This document shows, in pieces, positions 22,606 through 30,885 of a stretch of 35,599 nucleotides of DNA (positions within the stretch are counted from its first letter, which is position 1; each line of letters opens with the position of its first letter). Origin of the DNA: Clostridiaceae bacterium (GTDB taxonomy: Bacteria; Bacillota; Clostridia; Lachnospirales; Lachnospiraceae); contig JAJQGL010000014.1 of NCBI GenBank assembly GCA_021200535.1, forward strand, positions 1 through 35,599. Reading direction: 5' to 3'. The notes below the pieces were generated by a model, which had not been told where the DNA came from, searched no databases, and saw only the letters and a program-made list of their open reading frames with translations. The translations under genes and the position numbers were made by a program.

Positions 22606-23670
22606 CTATTCGATAACGCCAAAACGAAATATCGAAATCTGGTCATACTCCTCCCCGGCTGCAAGTATCGGACTTGGAAAATGCGGGGTATTCACAGCAT
22701 TTGCAAAATTCTGGGTTTCAAAACAAATTCCGGCAGAGCTTCCATAGCTTGTATGATCTTTTCCTTCCTGATTTGCCAGCTCAACTGCTGTATATACCTG
22801 AACGCCCGGAAAATCTGTATACACTTCTAATGTTCTGCCCGAAGAAAGATCACGGCACACTGCCGCTTTCACGATCTCTCCATCCCCATGCCCCAGCACA
22901 TAGTTGTGGTCATACCCAAGGACAACGCTGTCATCCGGCGTTTCCCTGCCGGTGCGTTCCCCTATAATATGCGGTTTTCTAAAGTCAAGCGCCGTTCCGT
23001 CTACCTTGCGCAGCTCCCCTGTCGGAATATGAATCGCATTAAGCGGTGTATAGGTATCTGAAAATACCTGAAGTTCAAAATCCAACACGTCTTTGTGTTT
23101 GTGCCCGCCAACACCAATATTAAAATAGGTATGATTGGTCAGGCTGACAACAGTATCCTGATCAGAGACAGCATAATATTGAACCATTAATTCATTGGCA
23201 TCATTTAAGGTATAAGTAACCGCATATGTCAGCTCACCCGGAAAGCCCTGTTCCATATCCGGACTGATTCTGCTGAAAGTAATGCTATCCTCCCCGATGC
23301 CCTCCTGGTATTCCGCCTGATACATCTGATGCTCATAACGGTTAAATCCTCCATGGAGACAATTTGTCTCATCATTTTGATCCAGCTTATACTGCTCATT
23401 GTTCAAAACAAAGGAGGCATTGGCAATGCGGTTGGCACAGCGCCCGACTACTGCCCCAAATGCAGGTTTGTTGACCTCATATTGTTCCACCGTGTCATAC
23501 CCAAGCACAACATCTTCCAAAACACCGTTTTTATCCGGCGCAAAAAGATTAACAACGATTGCTCCCAAATCTAAAAAAGACGCCTCCATGCCATTCTGGT
23601 TCTGAAGAGTATATTTGGTTACTGTTTCTCCCGTCTTTGTTTTTCCGAATATTTCCGTTCTGATACTCAT
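22606..23670 (-). CDS. galM: Aldose 1-epimerase (galactose mutarotase)
   Basis: This 354-aa enzyme interconverts the alpha and beta anomers of hexoses such as galactose and glucose. Family features in order are LGAIVVNLFAPDK, VVGRCANRIANASF, the catalytic His in LTNHTYFNIG, and the general-base Glu in GICFETQNFANAVN. The protein is cytosolic with no signal peptide. GAGGGAG precedes the ATG, and it has its own promoter at 23741-23769. It sits upstream of the REC-HPt gene on the same strand. No other galactose genes are nearby, so it may serve several sugars, including those released by glycosidases. Confidence 0.95.
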   Translation of the reverse strand: MSIRTEIFGKTKTGETVTKYTLQNQNGMEASFLDLGAIVVNLFAPDKNGVLEDVVLGYDTVEQYEVNKPAFGAVVGRCANRIANASFVLNNEQYKLDQNDETNCLHGGFNRYEHQMYQAEYQEGIGEDSITFSRISPDMEQGFPGELTYAVTYTLNDANELMVQYYAVSDQDTVVSLTNHTYFNIGVGGHKHKDVLDFELQVFSDTYTPLNAIHIPTGELRKVDGTALDFRKPHIIGERTGRETPDDSVVLGYDHNYVLGHGDGEIVKAAVCRDLSSGRTLEVYTDFPGVQVYTAVELANQEGKDHTSYGSSAGICFETQNFANAVNTPHFPSPILAAGEEYDQISIFRFGVIE

Positions 23671-23740
23671 TTCTCCCTCATTTCTGTCAGCGGCAGATGC
23701 TTACTGCCCCAACGATTCACTACTCGCACCTTACACGCTA

Positions 23741-23769
23741 AGTATAACAAATGCTTTTTGACATTACAA
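23741..23769 (-). promoter_or_regulatory. Promoter of galM
   Basis: On the minus strand TTGTAA (23764-23769) and TATACT (23741-23746) are 17 bases apart, about 70 bases upstream of the galM start. A short AATGCTT/AAGCATT inverted repeat overlaps it and could be an operator or a weak terminator for the upstream gene. Confidence 0.65.
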
Positions 23770-23787
23770 GCATTACCCTGTTTCTAT

Positions 23788-25161
23788 TCACAAATGCGGC
23801 TGCTCTGTCACTACCCGTACCTCTGTAATTCCATAGCGCAAAAATTCCTCTGCCATCTCTTCCGTGATCTCCTCACCGCTGACGGCAATCGGAACCGCCG
23901 GCGGGCAGGAAATCGTTTCCGCCGCACAGATTCTTCCGACTGCATCCTTTGCCGCAACCATTTCACTCCGGTGAAATACCGCATCACGAATCGTCATGCG
24001 GCGCCGAGGGGTTCTTCTTTCCTGTGCCGGTACTGGGACCGGCGTTCCGGGATGACGAATCAGCATGGTTTTTTTTGCCCAATCCGCCAGGCGGAAAAAA
24101 TCCCGTTCTTCGTTTTCTGCCGAAAGCATCAATACAACAAAGCTGCTGTCCGCATATTCACACTCGATCTGAAACTGCCTTAATTCTTCAGCTGTCTCTT
24201 CCCCTGAATAGCCATGCGGCGCCGCATGGATCACAAGCTTGAGCGGCTCTGCAGGCAGCATGCAGATTCCCTGCTTCTGTAAGAGGCGGCTTAACTCGCC
24301 CGCCTGTCCCAAAACCTTTTCCAATCGCGGCTTTAATGCATCTGCCAGATAAGCGTTGCACAAATCCAGCGACTGCAGCGTCAAATAGGACGGACTGGTA
24401 GACCCAAACAGCTGCAGTGCCTGTGCCGCATATGGTTCAAACCGGTCAGTATATTCCCGGCTGATATGAAAATAAGCAGCCCCGGTTAATGCCGGAAGCG
24501 TCTTATGCGCAGAGTCACAGCACATCGCCGCGCCCAAATCTAAAGGATGCACCGGCTGTTCCAGAAAATGAAGGTATGCGCCGTGTGCATTATCCACAAC
24601 AAGCGGAAGCCCCCATTCCCGGCAAACGGAAGCCAAACCGGCAATATCGTTTAGCTGCCCCAGATAATCCGGTGATGTTACATAGACTGCCAACGGCAAT
24701 TTCTGTTTTTTTTCCAACACCCTTCGAAGCCCCTGCGGGGTTACAGCTGCACTGCACAGATTCTGTCTCTCTTCGCCGCAAAAAAATTCCAGGTCCAAAT
24801 CCAATATTGCACAGGCATCGACAATGCTGCGGTGTACATTTCGCGCGGCAAGAAGAAATTGCCGCTCCCCTGTTTGCCGGTCCTGCTGCTCCATTTTCAG
24901 GACAGCCAGCATGGCCTTAATGCAATGTGTCGACCCCTCCGTGGAATAATGTGTGGCGCCGCTGCCGAACAGCATCGACGCATTCTGCTCACTTGCATGG
25001 ATAATCCCATCACCATGGTGAAGGACATCCGCCCCTTTGATTTCCGTGATATCAAAGGGTTCCCAGCCAAAAAACACATGCCCTTTATGTCCAGGCATGT
25101 GAAATCTGGTTAGCTTCTTTTCCTTATATGCTTTAACAAAATCTATAATTGGAGTTTCCAT
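23788..25161 (-). CDS. PLP-dependent Orn/Lys/Arg decarboxylase family protein
   Basis: This 457-aa enzyme has the major domain of fold type I Orn/Lys/Arg decarboxylases, which make polyamine precursors (putrescine, cadaverine or agmatine). Landmarks are RFHMPGHKG (20-27), the STEGSTHCIKA phosphate-binding strand, Asp190 and His193 in VVDNAHGAY, and the PLP lysine Lys220 in CDSAHKTLPALTG. It lacks the N-terminal wing domain of the large inducible enzymes, like Bacillus SpeA/YaaO. I give the ATG at 25161, which begins the conserved METPIIDF; an in-frame ATG at 25197 within a duplicated sequence also has AGGGG upstream, and would add 12 residues. It is last in the lipid operon. Substrate specificity is not readable. 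Confidence 0.9.
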   Translation of the reverse strand: METPIIDFVKAYKEKKLTRFHMPGHKGHVFFGWEPFDITEIKGADVLHHGDGIIHASEQNASMLFGSGATHYSTEGSTHCIKAMLAVLKMEQQDRQTGERQFLLAARNVHRSIVDACAILDLDLEFFCGEERQNLCSAAVTPQGLRRVLEKKQKLPLAVYVTSPDYLGQLNDIAGLASVCREWGLPLVVDNAHGAYLHFLEQPVHPLDLGAAMCCDSAHKTLPALTGAAYFHISREYTDRFEPYAAQALQLFGSTSPSYLTLQSLDLCNAYLADALKPRLEKVLGQAGELSRLLQKQGICMLPAEPLKLVIHAAPHGYSGEETAEELRQFQIECEYADSSFVVLMLSAENEERDFFRLADWAKKTMLIRHPGTPVPVPAQERRTPRRRMTIRDAVFHRSEMVAAKDAVGRICAAETISCPPAVPIAVSGEEITEEMAEEFLRYGITEVRVVTEQPHL

Positions 25162-25231
25162 GTTAATCCCCTGTTTTTTTCCAATGACTGCACCCATGTT
25201 AAACCCCTGTTTTTCTTCCAATGGCTTCACC
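25159..25231. repeat. 36/37-bp tandem duplication at the psd-decarboxylase junction
   Basis: Units 25159-25194 and 25195-25231 differ by three substitutions and one base of length. The right unit encodes the end of Psd (MGEAIGRKTGV and stop, minus strand). The left unit, one base shorter, is read in the frame of the decarboxylase as MGAVIGKKQGIN followed by its Met. The ribosome binding site is thus doubled too. Confidence 0.85.
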
Positions 25232-26068
25232 CATTTTAACAAGCGTTTCAAAACCGTTTTCCGTATTGTCCTGAATATCCGAATCCAGCGTAACCATCCC
25301 TTTCTGAAATGCCAGGATAACCGTAGATCCCCCATACTCAAAAAGCCCTTTTTCCATGCCGCGGCGCACCTGCGCTTTCTCATGGTGGTTGACAATCCTG
25401 CCGACCAGCATGGCTCCTACCTCCATCATCAGAATGCATCCAAAATTACGGCTTTTTAAAACAGAAAATTCTCTTGTATTTTCCTGATAGACCGGAAGTC
25501 TGTCACCTGCAGCCGGATTCACTGTGTGAAAAACACCTTCGATCCGGTAATTTTTTGTCTTAATCCCATCATCCGCATAGCAAAAACGATGGTAATCGTC
25601 CACGCAGAGACGGAAAATACACAGTGTTCCTCCATCATATTTTTCAGCCAGCGCGCGGTTTCTAAGCAGGCTGTGCATCGTATATTCTGTCCCTTTTACC
25701 CGGAAAACGCCGTCTGCCGTCACAGGATATACGCTAAGTCTGCCGTCACAGGGCGCGCAAAGCACCTCCGGTTCACCCGAAAAGCTTCGCTCCCCCTCCC
25801 TGACCTTCCTGGTAAAAAAATGATTAAAGCTCTCATACTCCTCGTCCTCATATTGCTCCATTGCAATATGGTTTTTCTCTATAAACGGAGAAACCAAAAG
25901 TTTAGAAACCCCTCTGTCCAAAAGATTTCCTCCCGCTTTTGATACTGCCGGGTTTACAAGAAGCTTCACCAGCCCCCTCCCCGCCACTGTTCCGTAAAGC
26001 GTTTCGAGCAATCTGTCCTGTCCTTCCTCTTCGGACACAATATTTCCATTTCTGTCTTTACTTTGCAT
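25199..26068 (-). CDS. psd: Phosphatidylserine decarboxylase proenzyme
   Basis: It decarboxylates phosphatidylserine to phosphatidylethanolamine at the membrane, after self-cleavage that forms a pyruvoyl group. The cleavage site is the Gly-Ser-Thr in FEYGGSTVILAF, with Ser248 becoming the pyruvoyl. Upstream family motifs are SFNHFFTRKV, CAPCDGRL (Asp) and CVDDYHRFCYADDG (His). The 289-aa length fits the class II bacterial enzyme. GGAGG seven bases upstream supports the ATG at 26068, so it overlaps pssA by 11 bases. The overlap means co-translation with the enzyme that makes its substrate. Confidence 0.95.
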   Translation of the reverse strand: MQSKDRNGNIVSEEEGQDRLLETLYGTVAGRGLVKLLVNPAVSKAGGNLLDRGVSKLLVSPFIEKNHIAMEQYEDEEYESFNHFFTRKVREGERSFSGEPEVLCAPCDGRLSVYPVTADGVFRVKGTEYTMHSLLRNRALAEKYDGGTLCIFRLCVDDYHRFCYADDGIKTKNYRIEGVFHTVNPAAGDRLPVYQENTREFSVLKSRNFGCILMMEVGAMLVGRIVNHHEKAQVRRGMEKGLFEYGGSTVILAFQKGMVTLDSDIQDNTENGFETLVKMGEAIGRKTGV

Positions 26069-26777
26069 CAATAACCCTCCTGCTCAACCAGTCAAAAAAT
26101 CCCGTATTCGGAAAGCTCAGCTTCGGAATATGGAAATTTGAAAATAAAATTACTATCATCACCGCAATCGCCACAAGCAGTACCAAAACTGTCAATACTA
26201 TATTGTTCGGCTTCCGCAGCGGAAAATCCACAACAAACAAAAGTCCTACCACAAACAGCGACAAATACAGCGCACAGATAAACACAGCTGTGCTGATAAA
26301 TATCTGCAGCATAAACACAAGCGGCAGCACAATCGCCATGGAAGTAATCGGCAGCCCATGATAACATTTGTTGGCGCCATCCTCCAGCTGCTGCCGTTTC
26401 GTTTCTAACACATTAAAATACCCCAGCCGGATTACCGAACAGATGCAATAGAAGCAAATTAAAATCCAGCCGACAATGCTGCGCACACCCAAAAGCCAGC
26501 AGATCATTGCCGGATATACGCCAAAACAGACAACATCACACAGGGAATCTATCTGCATGCCAAACAGCTTTTCATCCTCCGTGCGCCCTTTCTTGCTCCT
26601 TGCAATCTTCCCGTCAAACATATCGCACAGACCGGACAAAGCCAGACAGACAATCGCAATCCGAAATCTCCCATCAATCGCCTGTGTCATTCCCACCACG
26701 GTACAAGACAGTCCAATATATGTAAGAATGACCGTGTAATCATAAAACCCGATAAAACGTTTCTTTTTCTCTTTCAT
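26058..26777 (-). CDS. pssA: CDP-diacylglycerol-serine O-phosphatidyltransferase
   Basis: PssA makes phosphatidylserine from CDP-diacylglycerol and serine. The CDP-alcohol phosphotransferase motif is visible as DMFDGKIARSK, then FGMQIDSLCD, giving DGxxAR and the GxxxDxxxD end, with a longer spacer than the minimal x8, as in other Clostridia. It has about seven hydrophobic helices in 239 aa. It lies four bases after the flippase-like gene and overlaps psd, so the three are surely one transcript. Confidence 0.93.
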   Translation of the reverse strand: MKEKKKRFIGFYDYTVILTYIGLSCTVVGMTQAIDGRFRIAIVCLALSGLCDMFDGKIARSKKGRTEDEKLFGMQIDSLCDVVCFGVYPAMICWLLGVRSIVGWILICFYCICSVIRLGYFNVLETKRQQLEDGANKCYHGLPITSMAIVLPLVFMLQIFISTAVFICALYLSLFVVGLLFVVDFPLRKPNNIVLTVLVLLVAIAVMIVILFSNFHIPKLSFPNTGFFDWLSRRVIDAK

Positions 26778-26780
26778 TTT

Positions 26781-27806
26781 TTACTTTTCCTTTCGTCCTC
26801 CTATGGTAAAATAGGTAACTGCCGTCATAATGGCACTAAGTATCAGCTGTGTATAATAACTGATTCCCCTGCTTACCACCATAACCGGCAAAAGCAGCTG
26901 TTCCCCGCAGACAGGCCGGAAAATCTGCATAAACAAATTTTCACTGATTCCCATGCCGCCCGGAAGCGGAAGCATATCCACGCAAACGGAAATCATCCCC
27001 TGCAGTATTGTGATCACAGCGGGTCCAACACCCCGCAGTGAAAAAGACAGATACACCAGATAGGTAATAAAAAACCACATCCCGCGCTGGATAAATGTAA
27101 TGCCCAGCACATTGGCTATAACTATTTTATGTTTTTTCAGATATTCTGCAACACTTCGGTAGCGCTCCATCGATTCGCTGATTTTGCATAAATACGTTTC
27201 CTCTTTTTTAAAATGAATCACCTTTCCCAACAGTTTAAAAACGAAAACAAGAATATTTTCTGCCACAGTCGGATGAAATACCAGAATCAGCATAAACAAA
27301 ACGCAAAATACATTCAGCGCAACCCCGAGCCAGCACCAGCCAATCACAGGATCCAGATACCGCATAATTATCTTTGGGCGCAAAGCCATGACGAATACGC
27401 CAATGACGACGAGCACCGCCTTGTAGGTAATGGTTACAATCATCAAAATCAATGTAGAAACAGAAATCGACAGATTATCCTTTTTCATAAAATATAACTG
27501 CGCCGGCTGCCCTCCTGTCGCAGATGGCGTGATCGCACTGAAAAAGAACCCCACAAAGGAATAAAGAAAACAGTGCGTCAAAATAACCTTCTGTCCAACC
27601 GTTCGCATCATATAATAAATAATGACCGATTCGCTTAAAATAAACAAAATGACAAGTATAACCCCCGCCGCCCAAAACCGGATATCTGAATGGTGCAGAT
27701 ACCCGGCCAGCGCCTGCATATCCTCCCCTTTAAATACATAATATACGGTCAGACAAAATACCAATGCCAAAAACAGCAGGTTAAACACCGTATTTTTCTT
27801 TTTCAT
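26781..27806 (-). CDS. Flippase-like membrane protein (LPG synthase TM domain, UPF0104)
   Basis: This 341-aa integral membrane protein has about eight helices and the UPF0104/YbhN pattern found in the N-terminal flippase half of MprF: SFVGFFFSAITPSATGGQPAQ and MLPLPGGMGISENLF are the two signature loops. It lacks the C-terminal aminoacyl-transferase domain, so it cannot itself make lysyl-phosphatidylglycerol. A role in moving or distributing a lipid or lipid-linked substrate is inferred from the family and the pssA-psd neighbours. GGAGG precedes the ATG, and it overlaps the PAP2 gene by 26 bases. Confidence 0.87.
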   Translation of the reverse strand: MKKKNTVFNLLFLALVFCLTVYYVFKGEDMQALAGYLHHSDIRFWAAGVILVILFILSESVIIYYMMRTVGQKVILTHCFLYSFVGFFFSAITPSATGGQPAQLYFMKKDNLSISVSTLILMIVTITYKAVLVVIGVFVMALRPKIIMRYLDPVIGWCWLGVALNVFCVLFMLILVFHPTVAENILVFVFKLLGKVIHFKKEETYLCKISESMERYRSVAEYLKKHKIVIANVLGITFIQRGMWFFITYLVYLSFSLRGVGPAVITILQGMISVCVDMLPLPGGMGISENLFMQIFRPVCGEQLLLPVMVVSRGISYYTQLILSAIMTAVTYFTIGGRKEK

Positions 27807-28512
27807 TCATTTCCTCCCCAAAAACCCTCGTATTAATCCGGTCAAATTTTTTCATGACCCATTGGTAATAGCTTCCGTGATTACTTATATAATAGCATAC
27901 TTCGGCAATAATTACACCTGCAAATACATCGATGATATAATGCTGTTTGGTAAACAGTGTGGAAGCAAACACCGCAGCCGCAAACAGGCAGGAAAATATC
28001 CGGTACCATTTTGGCACGTATTCCTTCCCCCGAATTCCGATGAAGCACATCCAGCTCACCAGGCAGTGAATGGACGGGAATAAATTTGTAGGCGCATCCA
28101 TAGAATAAACAAACCGTATCAGGCTCTGTCCAATTCCCTCTCCCACCACCTCCGGCCGCACATTCGTAGTCGGGAGCAAAATAAAGAAAATCCCGCAGAC
28201 AATCCGTGACAGGTAATCTGCCGTTGCAAAGCGGAACCAGTCCTCCTTTTTCTGCCGTGTAATCAAAATGTAATTAATCCCCCAGAAGAGAAAGCATCCC
28301 AGATACACTACACTCCAGCCCGGCAGAAACGGAATGGCATTGTCCAATGCTGTCGTTAAATCAAAATGCCTTGCTTTCCCCATGAGCAGCTGTATTCCGG
28401 TATAAATCAATGAATTAAACACAAAGCAGAACAAAACAGACAAAAAGCCGTATTCCGGTATGATTTTTCCAATACTTTTTTCATAGATACGTGCAAAACG
28501 CGTCCTTTTCAT
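27781..28512 (-). CDS. PAP2-superfamily membrane phosphatase/phosphotransferase
   Basis: A 243-aa protein with about six helices. The second and third PAP2 motifs are clear: NLFPSIHCLVSW (PSxH) and KQHYIIDVFAG (His and Asp). The first motif (KxxxxxxRP) is not clear, as in the AUR1/inositol-phosphoceramide synthase-like PAP2_3 branch, so a phospho-head-group transfer is possible besides lipid phosphate hydrolysis. The ATG at 28512 has GGGAGG seven bases upstream; the longer in-frame reading to 28620 overlaps the preceding gene and has no site. It sits between a small membrane protein and the flippase-like gene. Confidence 0.87.
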   Translation of the reverse strand: MKRTRFARIYEKSIGKIIPEYGFLSVLFCFVFNSLIYTGIQLLMGKARHFDLTTALDNAIPFLPGWSVVYLGCFLFWGINYILITRQKKEDWFRFATADYLSRIVCGIFFILLPTTNVRPEVVGEGIGQSLIRFVYSMDAPTNLFPSIHCLVSWMCFIGIRGKEYVPKWYRIFSCLFAAAVFASTLFTKQHYIIDVFAGVIIAEVCYYISNHGSYYQWVMKKFDRINTRVFGEEMNEKEKYGV

Positions 28513-28537
28513 AATCAGCCTCCCTGCCGCAAGCTCA

Positions 28538-28804
28538 TCACCGTGAACCGTTACTGCGTTTTTTGTCCGTTTCCATTTCCAACTCTTCCTCCTTTGGCTG
28601 TTCGGTATCGTTTCCGCCAAGAAGCCGGTAAATCAGCAGAATCACATAGATCAAAACTGGAACCATCAGCGTTGCCACTAAACTTGCCGTAAAAAATTTA
28701 GCCGTTTCAGGCGTTGCAAGAACCGCTGACACAATCGTCATAAGGTACATTGCTGCCAAAATCAGCAATCCCGCAGCTGCAAGAATCCGTTTTAATTTTT
28801 TCAT
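28538..28804 (-). CDS. Small two-TM protein, function unknown
   Basis: An 88-aa protein with a basic N-terminus (MKKLKRIL), two hydrophobic helices (about residues 8-30 and 40-62) and a charged C-terminal tail rich in Glu and Lys. GAGGG lies just before the ATG at 28804, which is preferred to an in-frame start at 28816. It fills the gap between rarA (8 bases away) and PAP2 (25 bases), so it is probably part of the operon. I do not recognise a family. Confidence 0.72.
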   Translation of the reverse strand: MKKLKRILAAAGLLILAAMYLMTIVSAVLATPETAKFFTASLVATLMVPVLIYVILLIYRLLGGNDTEQPKEEELEMETDKKRSNGSR

Positions 28805-28812
28805 ATGCACCC

Positions 28813-30129
28813 TCATTTCTTTATTTTATCAAAATATTCTTTTATTTTCTTCTCATATCCGTTATCCGACGGCTTGTAAAACTGCTGCCCTACCAATTCA
28901 TCCGGCAGATATTGCTGCTTAACATAGTGGTTTGGATAATCATGGGCATACTGATAACCCAGCCCATGTCCCAGCTTTCCCGCACTCTTATAATGTGCGT
29001 CCTGCAAATGCGGCGGAATACTCATTACCCCCTGCTGCTGTACCATCTCCATTGCCGCGCCAATCGCCGTCACGGCAGAATTGCTCTTCGGTGCACACGC
29101 TACATAACTGGCAGCCTGCGCCAGTATAATCTGCGCCTCAGGCATGCCAATCCGCTCTACCGCCTGCGCTGCGCTTGTCGCCACAACGATCGCCATGGGA
29201 TCGGCATTGGACACATCCTCGGATGCACAAATCATAATTCTTCTGGCTATAAATTTAATATCCTCACCCGCATAGAGCATCCTCGCCAGATAATAAATGG
29301 CCGCATCCGGATCCGAGCCCCTCATGCTCTTAATAAACGCAGAAACGGTATCATAATGATTATCCCCCGCTTTGTCATATCTTACTACTCTTTTTTGAAT
29401 GCATTCCTCCGCCACTTCCCGGTCGATATGAATTTTCCCATCCTCGCCCCGCGGCGTCGTCAGCACCCCCAGTTCCACTGCATTAAGCGCCATTCTGGCA
29501 TCACCGCCGCTGATCTCTGCCAAAAATTCCAGTGCATCCGGATCAATTTCTGCGTGATACGATCCAAGCCCCTTTTCCTGATCGGTAACAGCGCGCAGCA
29601 ACAGCGTTCGGATATTCTGTGCCGACAAAGGGCGCAGCTCAAAAATAACAGAGCGCGACAACAGCGCTCCGTTCACCTCAAAATACGGATTTTCTGTCGT
29701 CGCTCCAATCAGAATCACCGTGCCATCCTCCACAAATGGAAGCAGATAATCCTGCTGTCCTTTGTTGAAGCGGTGTATCTCATCCACAAACAGAATGGTC
29801 TTTTTCTGGTACATGCCGGCATTGTCCTTTGCCTTCTGCACCACCGCCTCCATGTCCTTTTTCCCGGCAGACGTTGCATTGATCTGTAAAAAATCCGCAC
29901 TTGTTGTATTGGCAATCACCTTTGCCAGTGTTGTTTTACCAGTTCCCGGCGGACCATAAAATAAGACTGAGCTGAGCTTGTCTGCCTGAATTGCGCGGTA
30001 CAGCAGCTTGTCTTTGCCGATAATATGCTCCTGTCCCACTACCTCCTCCAGTGTTGACGGCCGGAGTCTCGACGCCAGCGGCGACTCATTCTCTTTGTTC
30101 TGCTCTCTCACATATTCAAATAAATCCAT
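28813..30129 (-). CDS. rarA: Replication-associated recombination protein A (MgsA/RarA)
   Basis: This AAA+ ATPase acts at stalled replication forks and interacts with SSB. The Walker A motif GPPGTGKT lies at 59-66, Walker B at ILFVDEIHRF, sensor 1 at LIGATTENP, and sensor 2 near SGGDARMALN. The C-terminal tetramerisation region includes RGSDPDAAIYYLARML. The N-terminus has the usual PLASRLRP. The 438-aa length is normal. GGAGG precedes the ATG. It lies 20 bases after yigZ. Confidence 0.95.
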   Translation of the reverse strand: MDLFEYVREQNKENESPLASRLRPSTLEEVVGQEHIIGKDKLLYRAIQADKLSSVLFYGPPGTGKTTLAKVIANTTSADFLQINATSAGKKDMEAVVQKAKDNAGMYQKKTILFVDEIHRFNKGQQDYLLPFVEDGTVILIGATTENPYFEVNGALLSRSVIFELRPLSAQNIRTLLLRAVTDQEKGLGSYHAEIDPDALEFLAEISGGDARMALNAVELGVLTTPRGEDGKIHIDREVAEECIQKRVVRYDKAGDNHYDTVSAFIKSMRGSDPDAAIYYLARMLYAGEDIKFIARRIMICASEDVSNADPMAIVVATSAAQAVERIGMPEAQIILAQAASYVACAPKSNSAVTAIGAAMEMVQQQGVMSIPPHLQDAHYKSAGKLGHGLGYQYAHDYPNHYVKQQYLPDELVGQQFYKPSDNGYEKKIKEYFDKIKK

Positions 30130-30149
30130 AATTCGCCTCCGATTTCATA

Positions 30150-30806
30150 TCAGCCCTCAAACAGCTGCACCCCCTGATCTGTCTGTGCAAAATAAATCTG
30201 CTGCCCACTAACCTGAACCGAAGCCCTGCCTGCTGTTGCTTCTGTAATTTCCCGTACCAGCTGCCGGCACAGCTCGTCTCCCGCTACAAGCTTCATTTGT
30301 ACCGCTTCCGTATAAACAGTATCCAGCACGGCAGCCTGCAGCTTTGCCGCTACATACTGCAGCTTTCCGGCTCCATTATAATCCGTGTCCACCGTAATAA
30401 TATGCCCCGGCTCCTTGCAGATCAATCTGCTTGCGTCCAGGCCGGCCTGCGTTGCCTGCGAATATGCCCGCACCAGCCCGCCGGTCCCCAGGAGCGTCCC
30501 GCCAAAATATCTGGTTACAATGACAAGAATATTACACAGCTTTTTTCTGGTCAGCACCTCTAAAATCGGTCTGCCTGCAGTCCCGGAGGGCTCTCCGTCA
30601 TCGCTGCAGCGGGTAATCTCACCTCCGGCCCCAAGCACAAATGCATAACAGTTGTGTCTCGCATCCCAATACTTTTTTTTCGTTTCCTCAATAATCCGGG
30701 CAGCTTCCTCTTCCGTTTCCACCGGAAAAACATTTGCGATAAACCGAGATTTCTTTTCTTCAATTTCGCCATTCCCACCCTGATATACTGTATTGTAGGA
30801 CGTCAT
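30150..30806 (-). CDS. YigZ/IMPACT family protein (UPF0029)
   Basis: A 218-aa protein with the UPF0029/Impact N-terminal domain: EEKKSRFIANVFPV, then YWDARHNCYAFVLG, then CSDDGEPSGTAGRPIL and TRYFGGTLLGTGGLVRAYS, all hallmark segments. A C-terminal ferredoxin-like domain (DUF1949 type) follows. In eukaryotes IMPACT inhibits the GCN2 kinase. The bacterial function is unclear, though a YvyE homologue is known in Bacillus. GAGGAGG precedes the ATG. It heads the long minus-strand unit. Confidence 0.92.
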   Translation of the reverse strand: MTSYNTVYQGGNGEIEEKKSRFIANVFPVETEEEAARIIEETKKKYWDARHNCYAFVLGAGGEITRCSDDGEPSGTAGRPILEVLTRKKLCNILVIVTRYFGGTLLGTGGLVRAYSQATQAGLDASRLICKEPGHIITVDTDYNGAGKLQYVAAKLQAAVLDTVYTEAVQMKLVAGDELCRQLVREITEATAGRASVQVSGQQIYFAQTDQGVQLFEG

Positions 30807-30823
30807 TTTTCCTCCTCATTCCC

Positions 30824-30852
30824 AGTACAGCAAATAGCGTCAAACTGTCCAA
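30824..30852 (-). promoter_or_regulatory. Weak candidate promoter of the yigZ-rarA-lipid operon
   Basis: On the minus strand TTGGAC (30847-30852) and TGTACT (30824-30829) are 17 bases apart in the 79-base gap after hydF. The -10 box has 4 of 6 consensus bases. Confidence 0.35.
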
Positions 30853-30885
30853 AACTTAATTTTCACTGTACCGGGACCTCAAATA

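Noticed and set aside
28750-29889. 379-codon plus-strand open frame over rarA
   Set aside because: It lies opposite a well-conserved AAA+ gene, has no ribosome binding site and gives a His/Arg/Leu-rich product typical of antisense frames.
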